DNA of 64,000 nucleotides from Massilia sp. TS11 (GCF_022012445.1 NZ_JAKLTS010000001.1:124001-188000); one strand, 5' to 3'; positions 53,254 through 62,600 are shown, counted from the first letter of the stretch. Notes: generated by a model from the sequence alone, not told the origin. A program made the numbers and translations.

Positions 53254-53625
53254 TCAGGCGGTTTGTTTGATCAAGAGACCTTGCACAGAATCCAGGGCTT
53301 TGGCGATCTCCAGCGCTTCCTGGGAAGGAATCTGGCGGATCACTTCCTTGGTTTTCTGGTCGACCACTTTCACAATCGTGCGGTTGCTGTCGGCATCGAC
53401 CGAAAACTCGAGGTCCTGGGACAGGGTCTGCAGCGATTTGTTGATGTTCGACACGGCTTGCTTGACCTGCTCCACCGACGGGGCAGCGGCCGACTTTTCG
53501 ACGGCCGTGGCGGTATCGGTCGCGGCGGCCGGGGCGCGCGCAGGTGCCTGAACCGGCACATCGCCACCACCGAAGCTGCGATCGGCCACCCGGGCGGGTG
53601 CGGCGCTGATCGATTGGATGCTCAT
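53254..53625 (-). CDS. flaG: FlaG, filament-associated protein
   Basis: 123 aa. FlaG domain at the C-terminus (QAVSNINKSLQTLSQDLEFS, VKVVDQKTKEVIRQIPSQEA, LEIAKALDSVQGLLIKQTA). FlaG family proteins influence filament length. Between fliC and fliD with terminators on both sides, so probably a short unit of its own or fed by fliC read-through. Confidence 0.93.
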   Translation of the reverse strand: MSIQSISAAPARVADRSFGGGDVPVQAPARAPAAATDTATAVEKSAAAPSVEQVKQAVSNINKSLQTLSQDLEFSVDADSNRTIVKVVDQKTKEVIRQIPSQEALEIAKALDSVQGLLIKQTA

Positions 53626-53640
53626 GATACTTCCTTTGTG

Positions 53641-53671
53641 AAAAATCCCCGGCTGATCTTGTCAGCCGGGG
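53641..53671 (-). terminator. Strong terminator after fliC
   Basis: On the minus strand CCCCGGCTGA-N5-TCAGCCGGGG, a perfect 10-bp stem, followed by ATTTTT. It is 45 bases past the fliC stop and fits a highly expressed gene. Confidence 0.92.
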
Positions 53672-53715
53672 AACCGGTTTTTCAACCGCCGGTTTCCCCG
53701 GCGCCTTGCCCGCGA

Positions 53716-55203
53716 TTAGCCGCGCAGCAGGGTCAGCACGTTGTTCGGCAGCGAGTTCGCCTGCGCCAGGATGGCGGTACCAGCTTGCTGCAGGATCTGG
53801 CCGCGGGTCAGGTTGGCCGTTTCCGAAGCGAAGTCGGTGTCCTGGATGCGGCTACGTGCGGCAGACAGGTTTTCCGAGGTCGATTGCAGGTTGCTGATGG
53901 TCGAAGCGAAGCGGTTCTGGATTGCACCCAGAGCTGCGCGGTTGTTGCTGATCGAGGTCAGGGCGGCATCGACCGTGGCGATGGCGGCATTGGCGCCGTC
54001 CACCGTCGAGATGTCGATGGCCGACACGGCCTGCAGGCTGGAACCGGTCGAAGCGGCCACGATCGAGGTGTTGGCAGCCGAATCCGACACGGTGAAGCCG
54101 CTCGAGGACGAGAAGCTCAGCTTGCCGCCGACTGCGACACCGCCGTTGGCGGCGATGGTCACGGCAGCGGTGGTGGTGTCGTAACCCTGGGCGGTGAAGC
54201 CGACCAGCGAGTTATTCGCACCAGCGCCGGTGTCGAGCAGTTTGATGTCGTCGCCCGAAGCCGAGCTCAGCACCAGGTTACCGGCTTTGTCCGAGGTCGC
54301 GGTCACGCCGGTGGTACCGGATTGGCCGTTGATCGCCTGGGCCACGGCCGACAGGTCGGTGGCGGTCGACACGGTGGCCGAGATCGTCACCGGCGAGGAA
54401 GCCGAGTTGGCGCCCACCAGTTTGAAGGTGAAGGTGCCGGTGTTGCTGGTGGCATTGTTCAGGGTCAGCTTGGTGGTCGCGGTGGCGGTCACGCCGGTGG
54501 TCGCGGTCACACCGTTGACGGCGGTGGCGATCGCCTTGGCCGAGGAGCCAGCCGTGTAGCTGACGGTGCTGGTGGCGCCGTTACCGGCGATGGTCAGACC
54601 GGTCGAGGTGTTGCCGTTGTTGTCGGTCAGGGCAGTGGCGGCCACGGCGGTCGAGATACCGGAGGCGGTGATCTGCGAGTTGACCGTGTTGTTACCGATG
54701 TCGCTGGCCTTGGCCGAGGCAATACCGACCGAGATGGTTTGGTTCGAGTTGGCGCCGACCTGGAACTGGGCATTGTTCAGGGTGCCGTCGAGCACGTTTT
54801 GGCCGTTGAACTGGGTGGTATTGGCCACGCGGTTCAGTTCCTGGGTCAGTTGCAGAGTTTCACCCTGGAGCGATTGACGGTCGGAAGCGGAGTTCGAACC
54901 GTTTGCCGACTGCACAGCCAGTTCACGAACGCGCTGCAGCAGGTCGCCAGCCGTAGCCAGGCCGCCTTCAGCGGTTTGCGCCAGCGAGATACCGTCATTG
55001 GCGTTGCGCACAGCTTGGTTCAAACCGCGGATCTGCGAGGTGAAGCGTTCAGAAATTGCCAGACCTGCCGCGTCGTCTTTCGCGCTGTTGATGCGCAGGC
55101 CGGACGACAGACGTTGCAGCGAAGTCGCGAGCGAGTTCTGAGACACGTTCAGATTACGTTGCGAATTCAGCGAGGCAATGTTGGTGTTGATATTTGCAGC
55201 CAT
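53716..55203 (-). CDS. fliC: Flagellin FliC
   Basis: 495 aa. Filament subunit. D0/D1 ends are textbook: [40 protein letters not shown] and the C-terminal [46 protein letters not shown]. The middle D2/D3 part is Ser/Thr/Ala-rich beta sequence, a plausible glycosylation surface. Single copy in the window, with a sigma-28 promoter and a strong terminator, and a roughly 180-base leader. FliS is its chaperone. Confidence 0.98.
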   Translation of the reverse strand: MAANINTNIASLNSQRNLNVSQNSLATSLQRLSSGLRINSAKDDAAGLAISERFTSQIRGLNQAVRNANDGISLAQTAEGGLATAGDLLQRVRELAVQSANGSNSASDRQSLQGETLQLTQELNRVANTTQFNGQNVLDGTLNNAQFQVGANSNQTISVGIASAKASDIGNNTVNSQITASGISTAVAATALTDNNGNTSTGLTIAGNGATSTVSYTAGSSAKAIATAVNGVTATTGVTATATTKLTLNNATSNTGTFTFKLVGANSASSPVTISATVSTATDLSAVAQAINGQSGTTGVTATSDKAGNLVLSSASGDDIKLLDTGAGANNSLVGFTAQGYDTTTAAVTIAANGGVAVGGKLSFSSSSGFTVSDSAANTSIVAASTGSSLQAVSAIDISTVDGANAAIATVDAALTSISNNRAALGAIQNRFASTISNLQSTSENLSAARSRIQDTDFASETANLTRGQILQQAGTAILAQANSLPNNVLTLLRG

Positions 55204-55386
55204 TTTTTTCTCCAGACTTGGTATTCCGAGTTGGACAGCGCGTCCAGTTCACTTTGGTCCGCCCCGTTGCTCTGGGACGATCAAACCGCCGTTGTTGCAG
55301 GTTACGGAGGCCGGTGAGAAAAATTTAGGAAGAATTTGGCTTAAATATTTGATTTTTCGGCCTAAAGTCGCTGTGGCGGGCTCCGC

Positions 55387-55413
55387 TAATCGGCGCTTCC
55401 TTGGCAAACTTTA
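55387..55413 (-). promoter_or_regulatory. Sigma-28 promoter of fliC
   Basis: On the minus strand TAAAGTTT (55406-55413), an 11-base spacer and GCCGATTA (55387-55394), one base from the full consensus TAAAGTTT-N11-GCCGATAA. FliA is encoded at 5993-6721. Confidence 0.93.
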
Positions 55414-55484
55414 GGCCCAAAAACAAAATTTTTTTCACGTTTTCCGGGCCTGCAGGGGCTCAGGAAATTAACGGATTGGCAGGG

Positions 55485-55515
55485 AAAAACTGAAGGGCGG
55501 GCCGGGCGGCCCGCC
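55485..55515 (-). terminator. Probable terminator of the diguanylate cyclase gene
   Basis: GGCGGGCC-N4-GGCCCGCC, an 8-bp GC stem (55496-55515), followed on the minus strand by CTTCAGTTTTT. It lies 12 bases past the stop and separates this gene from fliC. Confidence 0.6.
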
Positions 55516-55526
55516 GCGTGGGACGC

Positions 55527-57113
55527 TCAGTCGGCCACGACGACCCGGTTCTTGCCCGTGGTCTTGGCCTTGTACATGGCCTGGTCGGCGCGCTGGACCA
55601 GCGAGGCCTGGTCCTCGTTCGGGCGGCGCAGGGCCACCCCGCAGGAGAAGGTGATGACCAGCTTCTCATTGTCGTGCATGAAGAAGTGGCGCGTCAGCTC
55701 GCGCTGCACGCGCGTCATCGTCGCCGCGGCCGCCTCGGCCGTCGTCTCCGGCAGCAGGATCAGGAACTCCTCGCCGCCGAAGCGGGCGATCGCGTCCATC
55801 GAGCGCACCGTGTCCTTGACGATCTTGACCAGGTGGCGCAGGGCATTGTCGCCGGCCATGTGGCCATAGGTGTCATTGAGCTTCTTGAAATTGTCGAGGT
55901 CGAGCATGGCGATGCACAGGGGCGTGCCGCGCCGGTCGGCGCGCGCGATCTCGCGTTCGAACACATCGTCCAGGCCGCGCCGGTTCAGCGAGCCGGTCAG
56001 CTGGTCCTCGCGCACCAGCTCGGACAGGTGCTGGAGCTTGGCCTCGAGCTGCTGGACGCGCGCCTCGGCCTCCTCGACCTCGTGGCGCGCCTCGACCATC
56101 TTTTCCTTCGACTTCAGGGCTTCGGCCTGGACCACGCGGGTCTCGCGCAGCACATCGTCGAGGATCTGGTTGAGTTCGGTGATGTCGCGCGCCTGGCTGA
56201 TCTTGCTCGAATAGCCGCCGATCTTCTCGTGGTAGTCGCCGGTCGTGGTGGCCATCTGGCCGAGCCGGTCGATGAAGGTCATCATCATGTTCTTGACGGT
56301 GAGCTTCACGTCGCTCAGGCTGTGCTTGAGCTGCGACTGCTTGTAGATCACTTCCTTGAGGCTGCGCGTGGCGTCTTCCAGCATGCGGTGGTCGAGCGGC
56401 AGGGTGATGGCGTTCTGGACCACCTCGATCTGGCCGCGCAGCCAGCTGTCGTCGTCGAGCAGATTGCTGACGTTTTCGAGCAGCAGCTTGAACAGGCGCA
56501 TCAGCAGTTCCTGCTGTTCGGCCAGGTCGCCGCTCTTCAGTTCGATCTGGTAGCACAGCTGCTTGAGGCGCCCGCCGATGCCCTCGAGGGCGGCCTCGCC
56601 CTCGGCCGTTTTGACGGCGGCGCCCAGTTCCTCGGCCTCGCGCGCCAGCTCGGGCGCGCCCGACAGCAGGGCCGCGACCGCCATCGTCAGCGTGCGCGAG
56701 AGCAGTTCGCGCAGCTGGCGCGCCTCGCTCTGCTCGGCCGGGGCGGCCACTTCGATCGGCGTCAGCGCCGTCTTGCTGGCGACCACGTGTTTTTCGATCA
56801 GCTGGGACAGGCTGGTCGAATAGGTGTTCCAGTCGCGCGCCTTGAGCGCGCGGTTGAAGCGGCGGCCGAACTCGGCCAGGTCGCCGGTTTTCAGGCTCAG
56901 CTGGCTGGCCATGCTGGCCAGCACGTTTTCGGGACCGGGATCGGCCGCCGCCTCGGCCAGCGGCGCGGCGCCGACGATGCCGGCGATCTCATTGTAGATG
57001 TCGCGGTAGGCTTCGGGGGTCGGCGCGATGCGGCGCGTGGCCAGACGGCGGAAGGCCTCGCGCGCGATGTCGGCAGGATTTTTATCGATGGGGCCGGGCG
57101 GGTGATTCGCCAT
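55527..57113 (-). CDS. Diguanylate cyclase with GGEEF domain
   Basis: 528 aa. Makes c-di-GMP. The N-terminal 340 residues are helical without membrane spans and end in a coiled coil (KSKEKMVEARHEVEEAEARV). The GGDEF domain has DNFKKLNDTYGHMAGDNALR, the catalytic GGEEF at about 446-450, and an intact RxxD inhibitory site (RSMD) five residues before it, so product feedback is likely. It lies downstream of the regulator gene in the same direction, 62 bp apart, and may be controlled by that two-component system. The YcgR gene is the obvious local effector. Confidence 0.94.
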   Translation of the reverse strand: MANHPPGPIDKNPADIAREAFRRLATRRIAPTPEAYRDIYNEIAGIVGAAPLAEAAADPGPENVLASMASQLSLKTGDLAEFGRRFNRALKARDWNTYSTSLSQLIEKHVVASKTALTPIEVAAPAEQSEARQLRELLSRTLTMAVAALLSGAPELAREAEELGAAVKTAEGEAALEGIGGRLKQLCYQIELKSGDLAEQQELLMRLFKLLLENVSNLLDDDSWLRGQIEVVQNAITLPLDHRMLEDATRSLKEVIYKQSQLKHSLSDVKLTVKNMMMTFIDRLGQMATTTGDYHEKIGGYSSKISQARDITELNQILDDVLRETRVVQAEALKSKEKMVEARHEVEEAEARVQQLEAKLQHLSELVREDQLTGSLNRRGLDDVFEREIARADRRGTPLCIAMLDLDNFKKLNDTYGHMAGDNALRHLVKIVKDTVRSMDAIARFGGEEFLILLPETTAEAAAATMTRVQRELTRHFFMHDNEKLVITFSCGVALRRPNEDQASLVQRADQAMYKAKTTGKNRVVVAD

Positions 57114-57175
57114 GATCCTTGGGTCCTTCTAACCTGTTCAATATTAATCCGCAGACTATACCGCGTGCTTGCCGT

Positions 57176-57823
57176 TTATTCCACCAGTTGATTCTTGATC
57201 GCGTAGTGGGTCAGCTCGGCGCTGTTCTTTAGTTTCATCTTGGAAAGAAGACGGGCGCGGTATTCGCTGATGGTCTTCACCGACAGCGACAGCTCGCGCG
57301 CGATGTCGGACACCGTCTTGCCCGAGGCAATCATCGTCAAGGTCTGGAACTCGCGGTCCGACAGCTGCTCGTGCGGGGCCTGGACATGGTCTTCGCCGAC
57401 CGTGCTGGCCAGTTCCTGGGCCAGGGCCGCGCTCACATACTTTTGCCCGGAGGCAACTTGGCGGATCGCATTCACGAGTTCGCGCGGCGCGCTCTGCTTG
57501 TTCAGATAGCCGGCCGCGCCGGCTTTCAGCGCGCGGATCGCATACTGGTCCTCGCGGTACATCGACAGCATCAGCACGGCCGCGTCGGGATGGTCTTTGC
57601 GGATATGTTTGAGCACATCGATGCCGCTGCGGTCGGGCAGGGCGATGTCGAGCAGCAGCACCGTGCATTTCGACTTGCGGAACAGCTTCATCGCATCCGA
57701 TCCCGTCTCGGCCTCGCCGCCGACGACGATGTCGGGCGATTCCGCCAGGATCTGTTTCAGGCCTTCGCGCACGATGGCATGGTCATCCGCAATGAAGACC
57801 CGGATGGTGGATTTCTCAGTCAT
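57176..57823 (-). CDS. NarL/FixJ-type response regulator
   Basis: 215 aa. Receiver domain with acidic pocket IADDH, phospho-acceptor Asp about 59 in VLLLDIALPDRSG and Lys in GYLNKQS; C-terminal LuxR-type helix-turn-helix (LSDREFQTLTMIASGKTVSD, IARELSLSVKTISEYRARLL). Transcription factor paired with the sensor kinase, whose 3' end it overlaps by 8 bases. Confidence 0.96.
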   Translation of the reverse strand: MTEKSTIRVFIADDHAIVREGLKQILAESPDIVVGGEAETGSDAMKLFRKSKCTVLLLDIALPDRSGIDVLKHIRKDHPDAAVLMLSMYREDQYAIRALKAGAAGYLNKQSAPRELVNAIRQVASGQKYVSAALAQELASTVGEDHVQAPHEQLSDREFQTLTMIASGKTVSDIARELSLSVKTISEYRARLLSKMKLKNSAELTHYAIKNQLVE

Positions 57824-58928
57824 GTTGGCGTTGGCTCAGTTTCAGCTTGATCCCCACTATCGTACCGCCAGCGGCCCCCGTCGCCAAGGACATCTTGCCG
57901 CCCAGGGCCTTGGCGCGTTCGGCCATGCCGCGCAGGCCGAAGCTGTGCGGCTTGAGGCGGTCGGCCGGCGCGATGCCGCGCCCGTCGTCGGCGATATCGA
58001 GCGACAGCTGCTGGCGCTGGCGCAGCAGGCGCACCTCGACCCGGCTGGCGCGCGCATGCTTGGCGATATTCGTCAGCGCCTCCTGGAAGATGCGGAATAG
58101 CGCCGTCGCCTGCTCGGGCGGCAGATCGAGCTCCTTGTCGCTGGTGCTCAGCGTGCACGGGATGCCGACCTGCTTCTCGAATTCGCGGCACTGCCATTCG
58201 AGCGCCGCCACCAGGCCCAGGTCGAGCACCGAGGGGCGCAGGTCATGGGTGATGCGGTGGATGGCGTCGATCGTGCGGTCGACCAGGGACTCGACATAGT
58301 CGGCCTTGTCGCGCAGGGCGGGCAGCTCGGGCGGCAGGCGGTCGGCCAGCATCGCCAGCGCCATCTTGATGGCTGTCAGGTTGCCGCCGAGGTCGTCGTG
58401 GATCTCGCGCGCGATGCGCGTGCGTTCCTCTTCCTTGGCCTGCTCGATGTGGGCGGTCAGCTCGGCCAGGCGGGCGCGCGACTGGCGCGCCTGCTCGGCG
58501 GCGATCTTGCTGGCCGTGATATTGGTCATGATCCCTTCCCACTGGATCGTCCAGTGCGGCTGGATCAGCGCATGCGGGGTGGCGCGCAGATTGATCCACT
58601 TGACGTCCTGCCAGGATTCGATCCAGATCCGCCCTTCCCAGTTCCAGGTGGTCTTGTTGGCGGCCGAGATTTCCATCGACTGCAGGTAGGAGGCGCGGTC
58701 CTCGGGCAGGATCAGTTCGAGGAACAGGGCCGGCTGGCGCTGCATCTCATACTGGGTCAGGCCGAGCAGGGCCTCGCAGGCGTCCGAGACATAAGGAAAA
58801 GCGATACTACCGTCGCGATATAAGCGGAACTGATACACGAGGCCCGGCGTATTGCGCACGATCGCATCCAGGCGCGCCTGCGCCTGCTGTAGGGCGGCGG
58901 CCAGTTCGGCGTTGCGCAGGCGGCTCAT
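57816..58928 (-). CDS. PAS-containing sensor histidine kinase (HisKA_3 type)
   Basis: 370 aa from ATG 58928, which overlaps the stop of the membrane-protein gene as ATGA. No membrane span. A short coiled start is followed by a PAS domain (LDAIVRNTPGLVYQFRLYRD to about 140), a dimerisation helix with the phospho-accepting His about 177 in REIHDDLGGNLTAIKMAL, and a HATPase domain (LFRIFQEALTNIAKHARASR, DDGRGIAP, GLRGMAERAKALGGKM). Cytosolic sensing is implied. Longer frames upstream run through the neighbouring gene and are not used. Confidence 0.95.
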   Translation of the reverse strand: MSRLRNAELAAALQQAQARLDAIVRNTPGLVYQFRLYRDGSIAFPYVSDACEALLGLTQYEMQRQPALFLELILPEDRASYLQSMEISAANKTTWNWEGRIWIESWQDVKWINLRATPHALIQPHWTIQWEGIMTNITASKIAAEQARQSRARLAELTAHIEQAKEEERTRIAREIHDDLGGNLTAIKMALAMLADRLPPELPALRDKADYVESLVDRTIDAIHRITHDLRPSVLDLGLVAALEWQCREFEKQVGIPCTLSTSDKELDLPPEQATALFRIFQEALTNIAKHARASRVEVRLLRQRQQLSLDIADDGRGIAPADRLKPHSFGLRGMAERAKALGGKMSLATGAAGGTIVGIKLKLSQRQHD

Positions 58929-59527
58929 GCGGAATGCTGGGCGCGCCGGCGGGCGCGCCATTGGCTGACGAAGCGGCGCAGGCCGCGCCCCAGGCGCGAG
59001 CGGCGCCGCCCCACACGGCGCAGCAGGCGGTCGACGGCGGCGCGCACGGCCTGGCGCAGCTGCAGGCGCAGCGCATGCAGCTCGCGCATCGCGCGGGTGG
59101 CGCGCAGGCGCCCGATCCAGCGTTCCTTCAGGGCCATGAAGGCATCGTGCCAGCGGCGGAACCAGGCCAGCGAGAGCAGGGCCGGCTTGGTCAGCAGATA
59201 CAGGCGCGCGACGGCGGCCGCGCCGACCACCTTGGCCACGATGATCACGCTCAGGCCGAGCAGGGCATGGCCCTGGGTCATCGCCCACAGGGCCAGCAAT
59301 TTGATGGGGAACAGCGCCAGGCCCGGCGCCAGAAAACAGACCAGGGCGGCCCACGGCGGCAGGCCGGCCAGAAAGCGCTCGAAGGCGCGCAGCGGCGGCC
59401 AGCCGGCCAGCCAGCCGAGGAAGGCCGCGCCAAGGTCCCACAGCCAGTCCTCCAGCATGAGCAGGAGGGCAGCCAGATAGACCAGCGGCGCCAGCAGGCG
59501 CACGCGCAGGGGACGCTCGCGTTTCAT
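58925..59527 (-). CDS. Membrane protein with basic C-terminal tail, unknown function
   Basis: 200 aa from ATG 59527. Three hydrophobic segments (LLAPLVYLAALLLMLEDWLW, WAALVCFLAPGLALFPIKLL, ALLGLSVIIVAKVVGAAAVA) precede a strongly Arg-rich cytoplasmic tail (RLRATRAMRELHALRLQLRQ; RRVGRRRSRLGRGLRRFVSQ). I do not recognise a named family. It is translationally coupled to the kinase and could pass a membrane signal to it. Divergent from greB with only 21 bp between the start codons and no ribosome site visible. Confidence 0.8.
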   Translation of the reverse strand: MKRERPLRVRLLAPLVYLAALLLMLEDWLWDLGAAFLGWLAGWPPLRAFERFLAGLPPWAALVCFLAPGLALFPIKLLALWAMTQGHALLGLSVIIVAKVVGAAAVARLYLLTKPALLSLAWFRRWHDAFMALKERWIGRLRATRAMRELHALRLQLRQAVRAAVDRLLRRVGRRRSRLGRGLRRFVSQWRARRRAQHSA

Positions 59528-59535
59528 ACGGCGGT

Positions 59536-59541
59536 TACAAT
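59536..59541 (+). promoter_or_regulatory. Candidate -10 box of greB (possible leaderless start)
   Basis: TACAAT ends 7 bases before the greB ATG, so transcription would begin at or next to the start codon. No ribosome site precedes greB, which fits a leaderless mRNA. The -35 region is poor. Confidence 0.35.
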
Positions 59542-59548
59542 ACCATAC

Positions 59549-60112
59549 ATGAACAAGGCATTCGTAAAAGAGAGCGACGGCGACGAGGACGAGGAGGGCG
59601 CGGCCCTGGCCGCGGCGATCCCGGCCGGCGCCAAGAACTACATCACGCCGCAGGGCTACCAGCGCATCAAGGACGAGCTGCTGCAGCTGATCGACGTCGA
59701 GCGGCCCGAAGTCGTCAAGGTCGTGCACTGGGCCGCCTCGAATGGCGACCGCTCGGAGAACGGCGACTACATCTATGGCAAGCGGCGCCTGCGCGAGATC
59801 GACCGCCGCATCCGCTTCCTGACCAAGCGGCTCGACTCGGCCTTCGTGGTCGACCCCTCGGCCCACCACGGCAACGACCAGATCTTCTTCGGCGCCACCG
59901 TTACCTACTGCAATCAGGCGGGCGAAGAACACACGGTGACCATCGTCGGCATCGACGAGCTCGATCCGCTGAAAGGCAAGATCAGCTGGGTCTCGCCGGT
60001 GGCGCGCGCGCTGACCAAGGCGCGCGAAGGCGAGCAGATCACCCTGCACACCCCGCTCGGGGTCGATACGCTGGAGATTCTCGCGGTGTCCTACCCGGCC
60101 CCGCAGGACTGA
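59549..60112 (+). CDS. greB: Transcript cleavage factor GreB
   Basis: 187 aa from ATG 59549. Rescues backtracked RNA polymerase. After an acidic N-terminal extension (ESDGDEDEEGAALAAA), the Gre coiled coil (ITPQGYQRIKDELLQLIDVE, NGDRSENGDYIYGKRRLREI with the two catalytic acids in the tip) and the C-terminal FKBP-like domain (IVGIDELDPLKGKISWVSPV) are complete. YGKRRLREIDRR is the GreB form, not GreA. Longer frames upstream are antisense to the membrane-protein gene. Confidence 0.96.
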   Translation: MNKAFVKESDGDEDEEGAALAAAIPAGAKNYITPQGYQRIKDELLQLIDVERPEVVKVVHWAASNGDRSENGDYIYGKRRLREIDRRIRFLTKRLDSAFVVDPSAHHGNDQIFFGATVTYCNQAGEEHTVTIVGIDELDPLKGKISWVSPVARALTKAREGEQITLHTPLGVDTLEILAVSYPAPQD

Positions 60113-60118
60113 GCCGGC

Positions 60119-60367
60119 TTAGTCGGCCTGGGCGGCGCGCAGGTGCAGCACCAGGCTGATCACGAGCAGCAGGGCGCCGGTGGCCGCGCTGACGATGTAG
60201 AACTCGGTCGGCGCGGGCGGCATGTCGACGCTGAAGTTGGGCGTGTGCATGGCCTCGACCATGTGGCTGACGGCGTGCACCACGTACAGGTGGTGCAGCA
60301 GGGGCAGGGCGATCAGAAACACGCCCGACAGGAACACAGTCTGGATAAATCCGGAATGGTTGGGCAT
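60119..60367 (-). CDS. Small two-span membrane protein, unknown
   Basis: 82 aa from ATG 60367, chosen because GAGGAGG lies 6 bases upstream; the in-frame start at 60400 would lie inside spoT. Two hydrophobic helices (VFLSGVFLIALPLLHHLYVV; YIVSAATGALLLVISLVLHL) separated by a Pro-rich loop. Directly downstream of spoT and convergent with greB 6 bp away. No family recognised. Confidence 0.72.
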   Translation of the reverse strand: MPNHSGFIQTVFLSGVFLIALPLLHHLYVVHAVSHMVEAMHTPNFSVDMPPAPTEFYIVSAATGALLLVISLVLHLRAAQAD

Positions 60368-60377
60368 GCGGTCCTCC

Positions 60378-62600
60378 TCAGGTGCGTTCACGTTCGACAC
60401 GGTTGACGCCGGCCACGCGGCGCAGGGCGCGGATCAGCTGGGCCAGATGGACCCGGTCCTTGACCTGGATCGTGAAGCGCAGCGACTTCATCGTGTGCTC
60501 CTTGTCCTCGTCCATGCCCACATACGAGATATTCGCATCGTTCTCGCCGATTTCGGCCGCCACGCGCGCCAGCGTGCCCTTTTCGTTCTGGGTCAGCAGG
60601 CGGATGCGGCAGTCGAAGCGGCGGTTGATGTCCTCGGCCCAGACCACCGGAATCCAGCGTTCGGGCGGCTCCTTGGCACGCTGGCGCTTGGCCACGGCGC
60701 AATCGACCGTGTGCACCAGCAGGCCCTGGTCGCGCCGCAGCTGGCCACGCACATGGTCGCCCGGGATCGGCATGCAGCACGGCGCCAGCTGCACCGACAC
60801 CCCTTCGCGCCCGTAGATGGTGACGGCCTTCGGTTCGCTCGGGCCCTCGGCCGGGCTCAGGGCCGGCGGCGCGTCCATTAGGCCGACGATGTGGCGCGCC
60901 ACGATCGGCGCCATGCGCTTGCCGACGCCGATGTCGGCGTAAATCTCTTCCATCGACTTGGCGCTCGACTCCTTGAGCAGCTTCTCGATGGTCACTTCGG
61001 ACAGGTCCGGATTGACGTTCAGGGCCGTCAGCGCCTGCTGCAGCAGGTCGTGGCCGAGCTCCATCGACTCGGTCAGGTTGACCGTGCGCAGGTGGTGGCG
61101 GATGGCCGAGCGCGCCTTACCGGTGCGTACAAAGCTCAGCCAGGTCGGGTCCGGGCGCGAGCCCACATCGGTCTGGATCTCGACGATGTCGCCGTTGCGC
61201 AGTTCAGTGCGCAGCTCGGCCGGTTCATGGTTGATGCGGATGCCGACCGTGTGGTCGCCGATGCCGGTGTGGATCGCGTAGGCGAAGTCCAGGGCCGTGG
61301 CCCCGCGCGGCAGCGGAATGATCTTCGACTTGGGCGTGAACACATACACCGAGTCGGGGAACAGGTCGACCTTCACATGCTCGAGGAACTCGGCCGAGTC
61401 GCCGGTCTGCTGCTGGATGTCGAGCAGGGACTGCAGCCAGAGATGGGTGCGCTGCTGCAGGTCCGACAGGTTCTGGTCGCCCGTCTTATAGAGCCAGTGG
61501 GCGGCCACGCCCGACTCGGCCGTGCGATGCATTTCCTGGGTGCGGATCTGGAATTCGACCGGCGTGCCATACGGGCCCGCCAGCGCCGTGTGCAGCGACT
61601 GGTAGCCATTGACCTTGCGGATCGCGATGTAGTCCTTGAACTTGCCCGGCACCGGCTTGTACAGCTGGTGCAGATAGCCGAGCGCCAGATAACAGTCGGC
61701 GAACGAATCGACAACCACGCGCACCCCGAACACATCCAGCACCTGGGAAAACGACAGCTGCTTGAGGCGCATCTTCTTGTAGATGCCAAACAGCGTCTTT
61801 TCGCGCCCATACACCTCGGCCCGGATATTCGCCGCCGCCAGCTGGGCCTTGACCGCTTCCAGAATCTTGTTGACCACTTCACGCCGGTTGCCGCGCGCCG
61901 CCTTGACCGCCTTCTGCAGCGTACGGTAGCGCATCGGGTGCAGGTGCGAGAAGCACAGGTCCTGCAGTTCGCGGTAGATGCTGTTCAGGCCGAGGCGGTG
62001 GGCGATCGGCACATACACTTCCATCGTCTCGGTAGCGATGCGCGCCTTCTTGGCCGCGCTCATGTGCTCGAGCGTGCGCATATTGTGCAGGCGGTCGGCC
62101 AGCTTGATCAGGATGACGCGCACATCGCTGGCCATGGCCAGCAGCATCTTGCGGAAGTTCTCGGCCTGGGCCTCGATCTGGCTCTGGAATTCGATCTTCT
62201 CGAGTTTGGACAGGCCATCGACCAGGGCCGCCACCTGCGGGCCGAAGCGCTCGATCAGCTCATCCTTCTTGACGCCCTGGTCCTCCATCACATCGTGCAG
62301 CAGGGCAGCCTGGATGGCCTGGACGTCGAGCTTCCAGTCGGCGCAGATTTCGGCCACGGCGATCGGGTGCGAGATATACGGCTCGCCCGACTTGCGCATC
62401 TGGCCCAGGTGCATCTCGTCCGAGAAGCGGTAGGCGTCCTTCACCTTTTTCAGCTCGGCCGCATTCATATAGGCCTGCAGCTTTTCCGTCAGCGCCGTGA
62501 CCGAGGCCACCCCGAGCGCAGCGGCGGGCGGCGCCTCGGGCGCACCCCGCACGGCACGCGGCGGCGCCGATTGTGAAGTTTCGCTACTGGTCAGATTCAT
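60378..62600 (-). CDS. spoT: Bifunctional (p)ppGpp synthetase/hydrolase SpoT
   Basis: 740 aa from ATG 62600. HD hydrolase domain intact (HP at about 78, LLHDVMED at 100-107, ADRLHNMRTLEHM), synthetase domain (YGREKTLFGIYKKMRLKQLS, DVFGVRVVVDSFADCYLALG, VNGYQSLHTALAGPYGTPVE), TGS domain (VFTPKSKIIPLPRGATALDF) and C-terminal ACT (VAAEIGENDANISYVGMDED). Intact hydrolase residues and the nearby rpoZ favour SpoT over monofunctional RelA. A longer open frame to 63104 covers the TPR gene antiframe and is not used. Confidence 0.96.
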   Translation of the reverse strand: MNLTSSETSQSAPPRAVRGAPEAPPAAALGVASVTALTEKLQAYMNAAELKKVKDAYRFSDEMHLGQMRKSGEPYISHPIAVAEICADWKLDVQAIQAALLHDVMEDQGVKKDELIERFGPQVAALVDGLSKLEKIEFQSQIEAQAENFRKMLLAMASDVRVILIKLADRLHNMRTLEHMSAAKKARIATETMEVYVPIAHRLGLNSIYRELQDLCFSHLHPMRYRTLQKAVKAARGNRREVVNKILEAVKAQLAAANIRAEVYGREKTLFGIYKKMRLKQLSFSQVLDVFGVRVVVDSFADCYLALGYLHQLYKPVPGKFKDYIAIRKVNGYQSLHTALAGPYGTPVEFQIRTQEMHRTAESGVAAHWLYKTGDQNLSDLQQRTHLWLQSLLDIQQQTGDSAEFLEHVKVDLFPDSVYVFTPKSKIIPLPRGATALDFAYAIHTGIGDHTVGIRINHEPAELRTELRNGDIVEIQTDVGSRPDPTWLSFVRTGKARSAIRHHLRTVNLTESMELGHDLLQQALTALNVNPDLSEVTIEKLLKESSAKSMEEIYADIGVGKRMAPIVARHIVGLMDAPPALSPAEGPSEPKAVTIYGREGVSVQLAPCCMPIPGDHVRGQLRRDQGLLVHTVDCAVAKRQRAKEPPERWIPVVWAEDINRRFDCRIRLLTQNEKGTLARVAAEIGENDANISYVGMDEDKEHTMKSLRFTIQVKDRVHLAQLIRALRRVAGVNRVERERT

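Larger units (their letters stand above)
55204..55526. other. fliC leader and upstream spacer (323 bp)
   Basis: Holds the fliC ribosome site (GGAGAAAAAA before the ATG), a long leader, the sigma-28 promoter at 55387-55413 and the terminator of the diguanylate cyclase gene at 55485-55515. It is AT-rich around 55320-55360 and 55420-55440, with poly-T and poly-A runs. No further gene is seen. Confidence 0.8.
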
